From Artemisia argyi (lineage: Eukaryota > Streptophyta > Magnoliopsida > Asterales > Asteraceae), in the NCBI GenBank assembly GCA_030686995.1, contig CM060703.1:7908597-7972596 (forward strand): 64,000 bases of DNA, given 5' to 3'. Positions 10,401 to 22,269 of the stretch are shown here, in pieces; within the stretch, counting starts at the first letter, position 1; each line of letters opens with the position of its first letter. Made by a program: the position numbers and the translations under genes. The notes beneath the pieces were generated by a model. The model was given only the letters and a program-made list of their open reading frames with translations. It was not told where the DNA came from and ran no database searches.

Positions 10401-11806
10401 TGATGAGGCGAAAAATGATCCATTTTTAGGGGGTCATTTAAGCCGGAATTCAACTTTATTTGATCAAATATTGCCCTAAATCGTTCCTTTTGTGATTTTA
10501 GGTACTTTGGGAGTGAAATCTGGAAAAGGAAGCAATTCGGACGTTTTTGGAGCATAAAAGTGAAGAAAATGCCAAAGTCTTAATTTTCCATGCTGGGAAC
10601 AGTAGGTGACGGCGTCAAGAGCAATTTCCTGACGGCGTCAAGAGCAAAATTCCATGACGACCCAGTACAGATTTGACGGCGTCACGAGGGTAGGGCGTCA
10701 AGAGTAAAAGTCATGACGGCCTGGAAATGATTTTGTCTTGACGGCGTCAAATATAGATCAAGGCAGTCCGAGAATGGTTTTGGCGGCGAGGTGACGGCGT
10801 CACAAGATTTGTCTTGACGCCGTCAGACCTCTTTTCCTATATACAGTTTTCTAATTTTTCACATTTAAAGAGAGAAGTTTTGGGAGAAACCCTAAGTACG
10901 ATTTTGGTGTAACTTTACAGGTTTTTCAAGGGTTCCAACCCCTTGATACCTTGCATGTGTAATCAAGATAAGTGTTCCTTTAATTCAATCAATATGTCTA
11001 TGTGTTGGTTGTCTATATCTTGTTCTTATCTTAATTCCATCATGCTAGGCTAGATCTATCTTGTGTTCGCTTAGATCTAATGAAACCTAGATGTTAATTA
11101 TGTGTTGATTACTTGTTTATTCTTGTCTTGGATGAATGATTTATATGTTAGGCTTAAGAAAACTGACAGATCTCCAATTGGTAACATGCTTGAACATCTT
11201 AAGAAACATGAACTGACGCGCACTAGGTCTTTATTGGTTGTATTTAATGCATGAGCCACTGTTTACAATCCCTATAGTTGTGCTGGGCATGGTGTAGGAG
11301 GAGATAAGAGCTCATAGAATTGGGGAGTTAAGTGTGACACCCCATGAATGGTATTAAGGAATACGATCCGTCATCCATGCAATTATAACAAGTAATTAAC
11401 GTGTAAAAGATGTCTAGGGAGTAGTGAAATCTAAGTAAACACATTTTCTCCAATTACTGCTCACAACTCTAGTATAATTTAGTTTATTTTCATTTTTAGT
11501 ATTTTATTTTGATTGCATCTTAGTATTGGGTTAGTTGATTAGCAATTAATTCCGCCCAAATCCTTCAAACCCGAGATTTTTAATTGCTTTCCATAAAATA
11601 TAAATACAAAAAAATAATCATCTCTCACCTTTAGAACTAGTATTTAGGCTTTCTAATCCTAGCGACACTATTCCTAAGCTGAACGATCAATCCCACGGTA
11701 CTTGTCACTATACTATACTACAACGATCAGGTACACTGCCTGGTGGGGGTTGTAAGCTTCTCGAGATCCCTCGAGAGGTAAAGCCTGTTGCGATTCCCAC
11801 GCATCA
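10401..11806 (+). repeat. 5' LTR of element A
   Basis: 1406 bp, same length as the 3' copy at 50412-51817. It contains the TGACGSCGTCA array, a TATA box at about 10838-10845 and downstream R/U5 sequence. The LTR is clearly related to, but diverged from, the 1385-bp LTRs of element B. Confidence 0.94.
10607..10845 (+). promoter_or_regulatory. TGACG(G/C)CGTCA array upstream of the LTR TATA box
   Basis: Six exact 11-mers TGACGGCGTCA or TGACGCCGTCA lie at 10607, 10630, 10674, 10739, 10792 and 10815, together with single TGACG and GCGTCA half sites. Each 11-mer is two inverted TGACG half sites with a one-base spacer. TGACG is the core bound by plant TGA-type bZIP factors. A TATATA stretch begins 13 bases after the last site. 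The array recurs in the other LTRs of A and B and as a pair near 14945 and 23938. Binding is inferred, not shown. Confidence 0.6.
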
Positions 11807-11812
11807 AGTTTT

Positions 11813-11831
11813 TGGCGCCGCAGCCCGGGGA
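11813..11831 (+). other. Primer-binding site of element A
   Basis: TGGCGCCGCAGCCCGGGGA starts six bases after the LTR. The first eight bases match the complement of the plant tRNA-Asp 3' end (GGCGCCA), the primer of Athila-type elements; the rest is a near match with an extra base. Confidence 0.75.
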
Positions 11832-11970
11832 ATAGTTATTGTCTAGGTTAGAATTTCTTTTTATTAGGTCTACTTGCTAGATTCCTTTCTAGTAAGATTT
11901 TATTTTTATTTTTAGGTTTTCTTTAGTCTATCTTATTTCTTTGTGCCTTTGTTCGTAACCACCCAACATC

Positions 11971-14501
11971 ATGGAAGGTGGTAACATCTTTGAACCCCTC
12001 ATTCCACCACAACAAAACCCACCATTAGAACCCCTTAGGCCCCGAACCTTAGGAGAGTATTCCCGACCTAGCCATCAAGGCTACCGAAACACCATTGAGC
12101 TCACCAGAGCCAATGTGACCCCCTTGCGATCCGACACCATCCGGTTGGTGCAAAGCGGATGTGCATTCCATGGACTTCGTTCCGAAGATCCAAACCAACA
12201 TCTTAAGGACTTCCTCAAAATCGTAGATTCCATAGACCTAGATGTTGCAACTAGAGAGACAACCCGATTACGCCTATTCCAATTCTCTCTACGGGATCAA
12301 GCTAGTCAATGGCTTGAGCGTTTACCCGCGGGATCCATCACCACATGGGATGATCTCACCACTCGTTTCCTTACTCAATTTTCCCACCGGGGAGAACTAC
12401 TAAGCTTAGAAATGACATCTTGATGTTCCAACAACGTCAAAATGAATCTCTTTATGAAGCATGGACTCGTTTCAAGGACTTACTCCAAAAAGTCCCTCAT
12501 CATGGCATAGATCTTTGGCTCCAAGTCCAAATCTTTTATGACCATATCGACATCTCCACGAGGCGAGCCATTGACCAATCGGCCGGTGGTAAGCTACGTG
12601 ATCTTAGTGCGGAACAATCATGGGAACTCATAGAAGATCTTGCTCTCTATGACAACGAAAGTTGGAATGATCCCCGTGATTTGAACAAAACGGTCAAGGC
12701 AATATCTTTGCCTTCGAACAACTCTAGCACTCCTGACCGTAGGATCATGGAACTTGAGGACCAAGTCAAGTTTCTCATGAAATCTTACGAAGCTCCTAAG
12801 CCTTCAAGCCAAGTGAACAAAATCACTTCTTCATGCGAATTATGTAGTGGTCCCCACGACACTCGTGATTGTGTGGAACTCCCCGGAACAGCTTTTGCGG
12901 ACTACGCATCCACGCGTACCGATGAAGCGGGAGATAAGTGGTACACTTTCAAGCCCGAGCCAAACACTTACGGTGATTCATACAACCCGTCCTGGAAAAA
13001 TCACCCAAACCTTAGGTGGAAACAAAATCAACCCAATTCTTCCAATCCACCTAATCGTTACCAACCAAACGGTCCACCCTCCAACCGTACTTTCAACAAC
13101 AATCCTTCTAACAATTATGGTAGTACCAACAATCTTGAAGGGTTGATGTCTAAGTTCATGGCATCTCAAGAAGCTCGCATATCTAAGTTTGAAGCCGATT
13201 TCAAACAAAAGCAAAGCGAGATGACCACTAGAATTGACGCATTGTTGAAAGTTCTCAATGACCGAGAAATGGGAGCACTCCCAAGCGACACAATCAAGAA
13301 TCCGAAACTAAACGTTAATTCCATATCTTCAGTTTCGTCACCCACTCCGTGTCCACAATACTACTCGGTTAAATCAACAAGCACGTGTTTCAAACAAAAC
13401 CAAATTCTTCAAAAGGACCAATCAAATAAGGCACCCAATATAGAGCCGGTCAAAAGTATAGTTGAAACACCTCCTACGCAAGACCTTGATGATGAATTCA
13501 AAGAACTTCACCTCGAACGCCCCGTCATTGATGTCTTAGCGCGTGCTCCTTACTATAGTGCCCTCCTAGAAAAATATGAGAAGTGTAAGCTAGGTAAAAA
13601 TGGGACCGCCTTCGTTCAAAACAAGTTGCCTAAAAAGCTTGATGATCCGGGTATATTTGTTTTGCCTTGTAAGATAGGAAGATCCGAAGCTTTCGACACA
13701 CTAGCCGATTTAGGGTCAAGCCTCAACTTGATTCCCTTATCCTTATTCACCGCTCTTAAGCTAGGAAAGTTAGAAGAAACGGAGGTATTGATAGGGCTAG
13801 CGGATGGGAGAATTGCCCACCCGGTTGGAATGATTAAGGATGTAGTTGTTCACGTAGGAAAGTTAACTATATTAGCGGATTTTCACGTCCTAAACATGGT
13901 TAGTGACACTACATGCCCATTATTGGTAGGAAGAGGATTTTTAGTAACCGCTAGTGCCATGATAGATTGTAAGGAGTCTAAGATAGCGGTAGGTGAAGGC
14001 GATACTTGGTCGGTGTACAATGTAAAGAAGCATAGTTATGATTGTGATGATGAACCGACACCGCATTGGGTAGAGATGAATAGGAGACCGTCTAAATATG
14101 GGCCTTGGATAGAAAGGAACTTTATAGGACCTCAATGCCCATTTTATCTAGAGAAAGATTTCGTTGATAAGGCACATTCGGTAGAACAACTCATAGCTAG
14201 AGATGAAGAGCTAGACCCTTTTGAGGACCCCTTGGTCTTTAGGAAGATGATTGAGTTCTTAAGCGTAATGCCTATTAACATAGAGATGAATAAGTGGAAA
14301 AGAGAGGGAGATAAGTGTAAATGGAGGTGGGACAAGCCACCTAAAAAAGGTGACGGATCATGGCATATGAGAATAACTTTGTATGATCCGGATGGAGAAA
14401 AGTTTGAAAGGTCATACCATACTAAGGAAACCGATAGGAAGTTGAAACCTAAGTTTGATCCCAAAGATGTCCTCAATGAGGAGCTCACCCGTATCACGTA
14501 G
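11971..14501 (+). pseudogene. gag: gag-protease polyprotein of element A (one frameshift)
   Basis: The protein would form the virus-like particle of the element and process it. The first 150 codons (11971-12423) carry the gag domain, including SGCAFHGLRSEDPNQHLKDF and the LRDQASQWLERLP.GSI.TW block typical of Athila gag. The frame then shifts within the T run at 12379-12382, where one base appears missing, and continues in another frame to 14501. That part has a CX2CX3HX4C zinc knuckle at about 12832-12870 and a Gln/Asn-rich linker. A retropepsin-like segment with ADLGSSLNLIP (about 13703) follows; D-L-G replaces the usual D-T/S-G, as is common in this lineage. A basic Trp-rich tail (WKREGDKCKWRWDKPPKK) ends the frame. 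There is no RT afterwards. Apart from the frameshift it is open. Confidence 0.88.
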
Positions 14502-16353
14502 TAACCCATGACCTTGAGTCTAGCTACAAGACTCGTAAATAAAGAAAAGCGCTTCTTGGGAGGCAACCCATGTTTTGTGTGATTTTATTTGTTTGTTTGT
14601 TATTTGCTTCCGTATGCATGCTTAATTTTTATTGTTGGTAGATCATGCTTCTAAACTAAATAGTGGAAATACTTTAATTTGTTGTTTTGGCCTAGTCTTA
14701 ACTCCACCTAAAAGTATTTTTTTTCAAAAGATAAGTGTAAGGGGAAACCCCAAATATGTTTTTTTAAAAAACAAATCGATCATGATTCTCCACAATAATA
14801 AATGAACATGTATATTCGTATTTGTTAGAGTCAAATGCTTGTATTGAGTCATAATGAAGTTTTGCAGGATTTTCCAGAAAGTAGGACCAAGTTTTTCCAG
14901 AAATTTTCCGGAAACTTAACATAAGAATTTCTGCAGGTCAATTCTGACGGCGTCAGGAGTTTACTCTTGACGGCGTCAGGTAAAAAAATCTGGAAATTTT
15001 ACCAGTTTTGTTTTTCTAACGGAGTCTTATGGTTTTTGTGAATTATTAAGTTTTATAATCTCCAGGAGATCTACAAACTTCATTCCACAAGCATTATATC
15101 TTATCTTGTTTTCTAGGATTTAGTAACTTATATAGGATGCCGCCGATTTTACGCGAGGTTGTCTTGTCTATTTTGTCAGGTTTTACAGGTTATGTATGAC
15201 AAGAAGATGATTTATATTCTGGAAGGGAAGCTTTGATTGTTCATTTTCTTGGAGGAAGATTTAACCTTGCCACCTTATTATCCATACCGAGCGAATCAGG
15301 GGAGTATTTGATTTCATTCTCTTTATTTCTTCACTTTTACATTCTTTACTTGAACATTGGGGACAATATTCATCTTAAGTGTAAGGGGAGGGTAAAAAGA
15401 TGATACCTTACATATGCACTTTCACTTGAGTTTGTTTTTTTTAATGGTAGATGTGTAATAAAACTATGAGAAATACTTGTTAGTGCAATTTTAGCGCCAA
15501 ATTTAAAATTTTTTACAACATTTAGGAGTGAAACTTTAGCCATGGCAAGCGTCTCATGGATAGGAGATTGTATGACTAGCACATAACCGTATATTCAGAA
15601 AAATTTTCCACCCAAATATGTGAGGTTCGCCTTTAAATTTGATAGGAAAAGCATTCATTATTAGTGCTTATGAGTGTACCGGTAGCATTTAGATTTTAGA
15701 ACTTGCGTTAGTGATGCATCCCGAGACCGCTAGTGAGACTACATTCGTGTAGTAGGATTTGCTACATGATAAGAGGCATTAGGATCACCCTTGTGTTAAA
15801 CCCGTATTATAATTACTTGACCATTTAATTCATATTACTTGGCTAGTTAAGTCAACTAATTTTTCCCACACCCTTAGCGTTGTACTCATTTTTAGTACAC
15901 GAAACCCCTAGTACACCCCTCCGAGCCTATCTTTTCGTTTCTAACTTTAAGCATCTTACTTAAAGGAAGAATTTGTTACACCCCACTTAAATGTACAACC
16001 AAATCGCCTTAGCCTTCCGTGTATGCGCTCATTTTTAGTGCATTATTGTTATTTGTTAAACACTAAGTTAACTTTCTAATTGATTACATGGTTGCTAAGT
16101 CGAGTCATATCCTTGTACATATTGTTTTGGGATGATTGGGACTCATGGGTAAGTACTTATTTTATGGAGTAATGGGGAAGAACATCACTTATTACCCCCA
16201 TATGTACGTTAATCTTAAAAGTGCTCCAAGTGTTTTGATTTTTTTAATTCGAGTCATTAGATTAGTTTATTGTAAAGTATGTAAAAATTCAAGTGTAAGG
16301 AGAATGTTCATTCCCTATGATGTATTATTTTGGATGGTAGGGTAAGAGTGTAT

Positions 16354-16397
<44 letters not shown>

Positions 16398-17003
16398 GAA
16401 AAATCAAGAAAAAGAAAAAAAAATAATAATAGAAAAAAAAAGAAAAAGAGAAAAAACATACGGACTACCATCCCGTTTCATTGTACGTTAATTTTATGTT
16501 TTTGTTATTTTTCGTTTATTAGCTTAAGTCGAGTCTAGTCTTGGCTTAGCAACGCCATATTGTATATGTAATTAACCAAGAGTGTTAACTCGCCACCAGT
16601 AAAACTTCATTTATCCAACAAAATCGTGTATTTCATATCCCTACACCTAACGTTACAACCCTTTAAAAGACCTCTTTGATAGTTTATCCTAGGTGCTTAC
16701 GCCATGTGGTGGAGGTTTGATCATTTCCCAAGCCTATGGTAATCTATTTTGCTATGACAGGTAGTGAGAGATGTTTTCCATTTCCATATTGTAATTTATA
16801 CTTTATTACACCCGAGAGATGTGAGTATCTAAACACTATTTGTGAGGTGCTTGTGTATGACCTCCGTGCTTGTCTATTGGTCTTTAGTGGAACGATTATT
16901 TGTTGTAATTACTTTTATATTAGTGTTAAATGACCCCTAACTTGTATTTTGAGTAGAATAAAAGCGCATTTACTTGAGGACAAGCAAATCTCAAGTGTAA
17001 GGG
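14502..17003 (+). other. Element A 3' non-coding region
   Basis: About 2.5 kb without a supportable ORF. It is collinear with 23500-26001 of element B. It starts with the Athila-type motif GCGCTTnTTGGGAGGCAACC at 14549-14570 and carries two TGACGGCGTCA sites (14945, 14968). A purine tract GTAAGGGGAGGG lies near 15381, and an A40 tract at 16356-16395. It ends in CAAGTGTAAGGGTATA, the likely polypurine region just before the 3' LTR, where element C entered. Confidence 0.75.
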
Positions 17004-17008
17004 TATAT
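17004..17008. repeat. Target-site duplication of element C (left)
   Basis: TATAT, repeated at 50408-50412. The last T of the right copy is also the first base of the 3' LTR of A; the undisturbed arrangement is seen in element B at 25997-26002. Confidence 0.9.
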
Positions 17009-17361
17009 TGTTGGGATCAAAGTTTTACTATTTTATCAAGTCTCGGTCATTTGTAATAATATTAGGTTGCTTAGTTATTATTTACTTTCATATGTGTTAT
17101 GTATTAAGTTTACTAGGCTTAAGTAAAGTAATCCATGGGCCTCCTAGCCCACGTTTTCATGAAAGGAAGGAGAAGGTGTGTTGCCCTAGCTCCTTCCCTA
17201 TAAATAGGATGCTTAGGTCTCTTGTAAACTTGTTGGTTAATTCATAATTCTAAGAAAACTCTTTCATTTCTATTTCTCATATTGTCTTAATCAACCATCT
17301 CTCACTCTCATCTCTTTTATATCATTCTTATACTTGTGTTTACATAAATTGTGACCTAACA
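17009..17361 (+). repeat. 5' LTR of element C
   Basis: 353 bp with a CCTATAAATAGG TATA box near 17198. The 3' copy (50055-50407) differs at three positions. Confidence 0.93.
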
Positions 17362-17363
17362 AG

Positions 17364-17371
17364 TGGTATCA
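17364..17371 (+). other. Primer-binding site of element C
   Basis: TGGTATCA two bases after the LTR matches the start of the initiator-Met tRNA complement (TGGTATCAGAGC); the following bases TTCGCC do not. Confidence 0.65.
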
Positions 17372-17879
17372 TTCGCCGGAAGAAGGTGTAGTTATTGTTT
17401 TAAGTTGAATTCGATCCAAAATCTCTTTTTCTACTCGATTTTTTTGTGAAAATTTTATACTTTCTTGTTTGTTTCTTGGTTTTTATCACATCTTTGCTTA
17501 CAAACTTGTGTTAAAAATCAAAACAAACCAAAAAGTTCCAAACTTTTATCAAAAAATTCGATTTGGTGATTTGTACTATTTTTCGAAATCTTTTTCATTT
17601 TTGAAAAAGTTAATAAAGTTTTCAAATTTCTTAAAGATCTCATCATTTTATACTTAAAAGTACAAGAATCTTGAAATAAAAACGAGTTTTTGGATTGCTT
17701 TCTTTGAAAAACAAAATCTGCCAAATTTTCGAAATCACCCATTTGACCAAGTTTCGAAATCACAAGAAGGTGCTTCAAATCGACTTACGAATTGTGGACT
17801 CAGTCTTTTCTCTCTTGTATAAGGAAGAAAAGTACTTCGAGTTTTGGTAAACTTTCGAAATTGTATAATTTCGAAAAGT

Positions 17880-18080
17880 GTGTTGGTGACTTTTGAGTTT
17901 TCGAAAATTACTCATTTTTTTTCGAAATCACAATTTTTCGAAATTTTTTGTCAAGTTTTTCGAAATCACAATTTTTTCGAAATCACAATTTTTCGAAATT
18001 TTTGTCAAGTTTTTCGAAATCACAATTTTTCGAAATCACAATTTTTCGAAATCACAAAATTTTCGAAATCTCAAGTGACA
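17880..18080 (+). repeat. TTTTTCGAAATCACAA tandem repeats in the C leader
   Basis: Roughly eight to ten imperfect ~16-bp units based on TTTCGAAATCACAATTT occur, interspersed with GTCAAGTTTTTCGAAA. Each unit contains the palindrome TTCGAA. Open frames reading FRNHNF-like repeats through here in several phases come from the repeat itself and are not genes. Confidence 0.75.
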
Positions 18081-18597
18081 ATTTTCGCAATCTCAAGAAC
18101 AAGTTTCGCAATCACATGTTTTTGCAAGTTTTCGAGATTTGACTATATCTATACCTTCTACAAGATCCATAATTACACAAGTATCTTTCTAAAATTTTCT
18201 TTCTAAATCTCTTTTTACTATCTTCTTAATATTTAAAAAAAAAAAAAAAAAGTTTTTTGGCGGGAAAATTTGAGTAAAATTTAATTTTTACAGAAGACTA
18301 AACGTTTAATTTTTACGCGAAATTCAAGTTTTGGTTTAACAGTGAAAATTTTGGCCCAAAATTCAAATTTTTTGGCCAAAATTCAAATTTTTTCGGTGAA
18401 TTTTGGCGGCAAAATTTTTTAAACTCAAATTTTTCCGGTGACATTAGAATAGCATTTCACAGTGATTTTAAAATTTTGGAACTGAAAATTTTTCAAATTA
18501 ATCTTGGTGGGAAAATCTGAAATCACTATTTCGACCTTGAGTGTGACATTTTGGTTTAATTATTTCGATTACATCGCAACAATCAAGGGGGAGAGAA
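18081..18597 (+). other. Leader of element C before gag
   Basis: AT-rich sequence with an A-run near 18235 and repeated AAAATTCAAATTTTTTGG-like pieces around 18340-18440. No coding evidence until the purine stretch GGGGGAGAGA directly before the gag ATG at 18598. Confidence 0.5.
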
Positions 18598-20710
18598 ATG
18601 TCGTTTTCAATGTCTCAAGTACCTTCTGCCAACTACCTTCCTCACCAATATTCTCATCAGCAACAGTATCTTCAACAACGAAGTCACAGCTCCCTCATTC
18701 ATCATGTTCTGCTCTTTGGCAATGAATCAAGGCCTCCAATGTTGCTACCAGGAATGTTTACTTGTTGGAAACGGAGATTTCTTCAATGGCTCACTTATCG
18801 TCCTGCTGCAGATCTCATGCTTAAATCCATTAGAGAAGGTCCCTACAAAATGATATTTCTTGCTGAATCAACTGGGATTATGAGGTTACAAACTACTGCA
18901 GATTTGAATGCTTCAGAACTTGCTCAGTATGATGCTGACCAACAGGCTGTATGGTTCATAACATTGGCACTTCCCAACTCAATTTACATGAATATGGACT
19001 TTCAAGACAGTGCTTATGAAATGTGGAAATATCTTGAAGCTTTGCATCGTACCGAAGAACTTCATCACATCAGAATGAAGCAAATTCTTGAATCTTGTTT
19101 AAGCATGAATCCACTGAAGACCATTCTCCCTGCTCCACCATCTCCAGATGTTGACCATGGATCACTTATCTACACTCCAAATGGTCTCTTCTTCAATCCT
19201 CCGAATGCACCTGAGCCTTTCTTCATTCCACAGTACCATCCTGCTACACTACATAATAATGTGCTATCTCTTCTGCAAAATCTAGTGAAGCTTAGTCAGG
19301 TATCTTCTAAGAAAGGCAATGGCGCTATGACTTCAACTTCTGAATGCTTAAACACAATGAAAGATTCTGATGATGAAGAAGATCTTATCGAACCGAGCAT
19401 GGCATTTTTGGCATATACAGAAAATATTGCAGATGTGGAAGATCAAGATTATGATTCAACTCCACTCTTTGACGATAATGTTGAATAAAATGCCACACTT
19501 AGTCAAATGGAAGTTGAAGGAGGTAATCTCAATGATGTTTTGCAAAGTTTCATGCGAGATATTCCATCTGATGATGAATATGCAGATTTGGAAGCCGATA
19601 CAACAGATGTGATGTTAATGGCAAACACCCAGGAACTTCACATGGATGATTCAGACCCAGTATACGATACAAATGATACTGATGATTCTGAAGATCCATT
19701 TGAGAAATACATGACATCTTTTAGATTACTTCAGACACACCTTAAACTCCTTACTCGCAATAACTTTGCTGAAGATTGTTCTGAGCGTGTACTCAATTTC
19801 TTATTTGAAGACGTCTTTGGAGAAGAAGTTGATATTTTCACTAATACGATGTTTAACAACGTGAACCAACTTGGAAAACAACTTACTACAGAAGAATTTC
19901 ACGAGAATGAATCCAAGGCCGCCTTCAGAGTGCTCAAGGAACGGTTTCAACATTTCATCAATTATGACTGTGAAGATGTAAGCAAGAATTTTTTTTATTT
20001 CACTTGAATCAAGGCACAAACCTTCAAAGATGTCTTGCTCCAACACATGGATGCTATTGAGAAGTCAATTGCCGAAAGAGTACTTCACAAAGAAGAGTAT
20101 GTACAAAGGGTAAATAAAAGGAAGTTGCAGATTCATGAAGAGCAAGTTCATAAAGTTGATGTGTTGAAAGCTAATTTGGTTGTCATGGAAAGCAAAGGGA
20201 CAGAATTAGAAGAGCAGAATGACAGCAGTAGATTAGGGAATGATACAGATGCAGACTGTGCAGAGATCAGACCCTCCTATGACTCAGAGCCCAACTTTGA
20301 CAAAGAACAGATGGATGAGGAAGATGTCATACCCATCTATGACACAGAACCCAACTTTGACAAAGAGCACATGGATGAGGTACAATCTACTGTTGATCAC
20401 ATTATGCCTGCTAATGAGAAACAACAATCTGAGCAACCTAACTTCAGTAATGAAGGAGAGGTTGACCAGGATATTGTTCAATGTCTAGTAATACATTCTG
20501 AGTCTGAGTCCTTACCGGATAATCTAATTACTGAAACATCATACCAAACTCTTGAGTCTGAAAACCTTCTTCTCAAAAAGACCATTGCCCAGTGTCATAA
20601 AGATTTTTCAAAACTAGAGGCACAATGCATCTCACTTGAACTTCAATTGCAAGACGAATCTCTAAATTCGGGCAACAATGGTCAATTTTTGAATGAACAA
20701 AGAAAACGTG
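18598..20710 (+). pseudogene. gag: gag of element C, first part (two in-frame stops)
   Basis: The start MSFSMSQVPSANYLPHQYSH is Gln/His-rich. A copia gag core follows with RPPMLLPG.F..W..RFL, SIREGPYKMI, a WFITLALPNSIY segment and CLSMN. Further on are an acidic stretch and a coiled-coil region (AEDCSERVLNFLFEDVFGEE; IEKSIAERVLHKEEYVQRVN). In-frame stops are TAA at 19486-19488 and TGA at 20005-20007; the frame is otherwise kept across 2.1 kb. It ends in element B at RKRV and continues at 27391 in the same frame. Two DTEPNFDKEHMDE-like repeats occur around 20275-20380. The long gag with a coiled-coil insert is typical of this Asteraceae copia group. Confidence 0.85.
20706..20710. repeat. Target-site duplication of element B (left)
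   Basis: ACGTG, repeated at 27387-27391. Removing B plus one copy restores the C gag frame across the site. Confidence 0.93.
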
Positions 20711-22095
20711 TGATGAGGCGAAAAATGATCCGTTTTTAAGGGGTCATTTAAGCCCGAATCCGAATTTATTTGATCAAATATTGCCCTAAATCATTCCTTT
20801 TGTGATTTTAGGTACTTGGAGAGTGAATTCTGGAAAAGATGCCATTTTGGACGTTTTTGGAGCATAAAAGTGAAGAAAACGGCAAAGTCTCAATTTTCCA
20901 TGCTGGGAACAGTACATGAAGGCGTCAAGAGTTCTTCCTGACGGCGTCAAACCTCAATAATAAAAATCCGTAGTTGATGACGGTGTCACACACAGGGCGT
21001 CAAGAGTAATTTGTGTGACGGCCTAGGCCTTGACGGCGTCAGAAGTAGATCAAGGCCGTCCAAGGAAGTATTTGGCGGCGAGATGACGGTGTCACACATT
21101 TGTTCTTGACGCCGTCATCCCCATTTTCCTATATATAGTTTTCTAGTTTTTCACATAAAAGAGAGAAGTTTTGGGAGAAACCCTAAAGACGATTTTGGTG
21201 CAACTTTTACAGGTTTTTCAAGGGTTCCAAACCCTTGATACCTTGCATTGTAATTGAGATAAGTGTTCTTCTAATTCAATCAATATGTCTATGTGTTGGT
21301 TGTCTATATCATGTTCTTGTCTTAATTCTATCATGCTAGGCTAGATCTCTTTTGTGTTTGCTTAGATCTAATGAAACCTAGATATTGATTATGTGTTGAT
21401 TACTTGTTTATTCTTGTCTTGGATGAATGATTTATATGTTAGGCTTAAGAAAACTGGCAGATCTCCAAATGGTAACATGCTTGAACGTCTTAAGAATCAT
21501 AAACCGAGGCGTACTAGGTCTTTATTGGTTGTATTTAATGCATGAGCCACTGTTTACAATCCCTATAGTTGTGCTGGGCATGGTGTAGGAGGAGATAAGA
21601 GCTCATAGAATTGGGGATTTATGTATGCCACCCCATGAATGGTATTAAGGAATACGATCCGTCATCCATGCAATTATAACAAGTAATTAACATGTAAAAG
21701 ATATCTAGGGAGTAGTGAAATCTAAGTAAACACATTTTCTCCAAATATTGCTCACAACCTTAGTATAAATTAGTTTATTTTTATTTTTTGTATTTTATTT
21801 TGATTGCATCTTAGTATTGGGTTAGTTGAATAGCAACTAATTCCGCCCACTCTTCCAAAACCCGAGATTTTACTTGCTTTCATAAAAAATATAAAAGCAC
21901 AAAAAGAATCATCCTTCACCTTTAGACCTAGTTAGATTAATTTCAATCCTAACGACACTATTCCTAGCTGAACGATCAATCCCCCGGTACTTGTCACTAT
22001 ACTATACTACAACGATCAGGTACACTGCCTGGTGGGGGTTGTAAGCTTCTCAAGATCCCTTGAGAGGTAAAGCCTGTTGCGATTCCCACGCATCA
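20711..22095 (+). repeat. 5' LTR of element B
   Basis: 1385 bp, same length as the 3' copy. TGACG(G/C)CGTCA sites are intact at 20939, 21031 and 21107. Two others read TGACGGTGTCA here while the 3' LTR keeps the CG version, a change expected from deamination of methylated CpG. The TATATATAG box follows near 21130. Confidence 0.93.
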
Positions 22096-22101
22096 AGTTT
22101 T

Positions 22102-22120
22102 TGGCGCCGCAGCCCGGGGA
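22102..22120 (+). other. Primer-binding site of element B
   Basis: Same TGGCGCCGCAGCCCGGGGA sequence and spacing as in element A, matching the tRNA-Asp 3' end over its first eight bases. Confidence 0.75.
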
Positions 22121-22269
22121 ATAGTTATTGTCTAGGTTAGAATTTCTTTTTATTAGGTCTACTTGCTAGATTCCTTTCTAGTAAGATTTTTATTTTTATT
22201 TTTATAGATTTCTGTAGTCTATCTTTTTCTTTGTGCCCATCGTTTGTAAAACCATTTTCATTTGTCTCC

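Noticed and set aside
10400..10416. CTGATGAGGCGAAAA at the LTR start resembles a hammerhead ribozyme core
   Set aside because: There is no room for stem II between CTGATGA and GAAA, and no NUH cleavage site with flanking helices was found. The leading C comes from the TSD and is G in element B.
13941..14566. Minus-strand ORFs opposite the A gag-protease tail
   Set aside because: Antisense shadows of the coding frame.
17844..18206. Overlapping FRNHNF-repeat ORFs in three frames
   Set aside because: They are produced by the 16-bp tandem repeat; no start context or composition of a protein.
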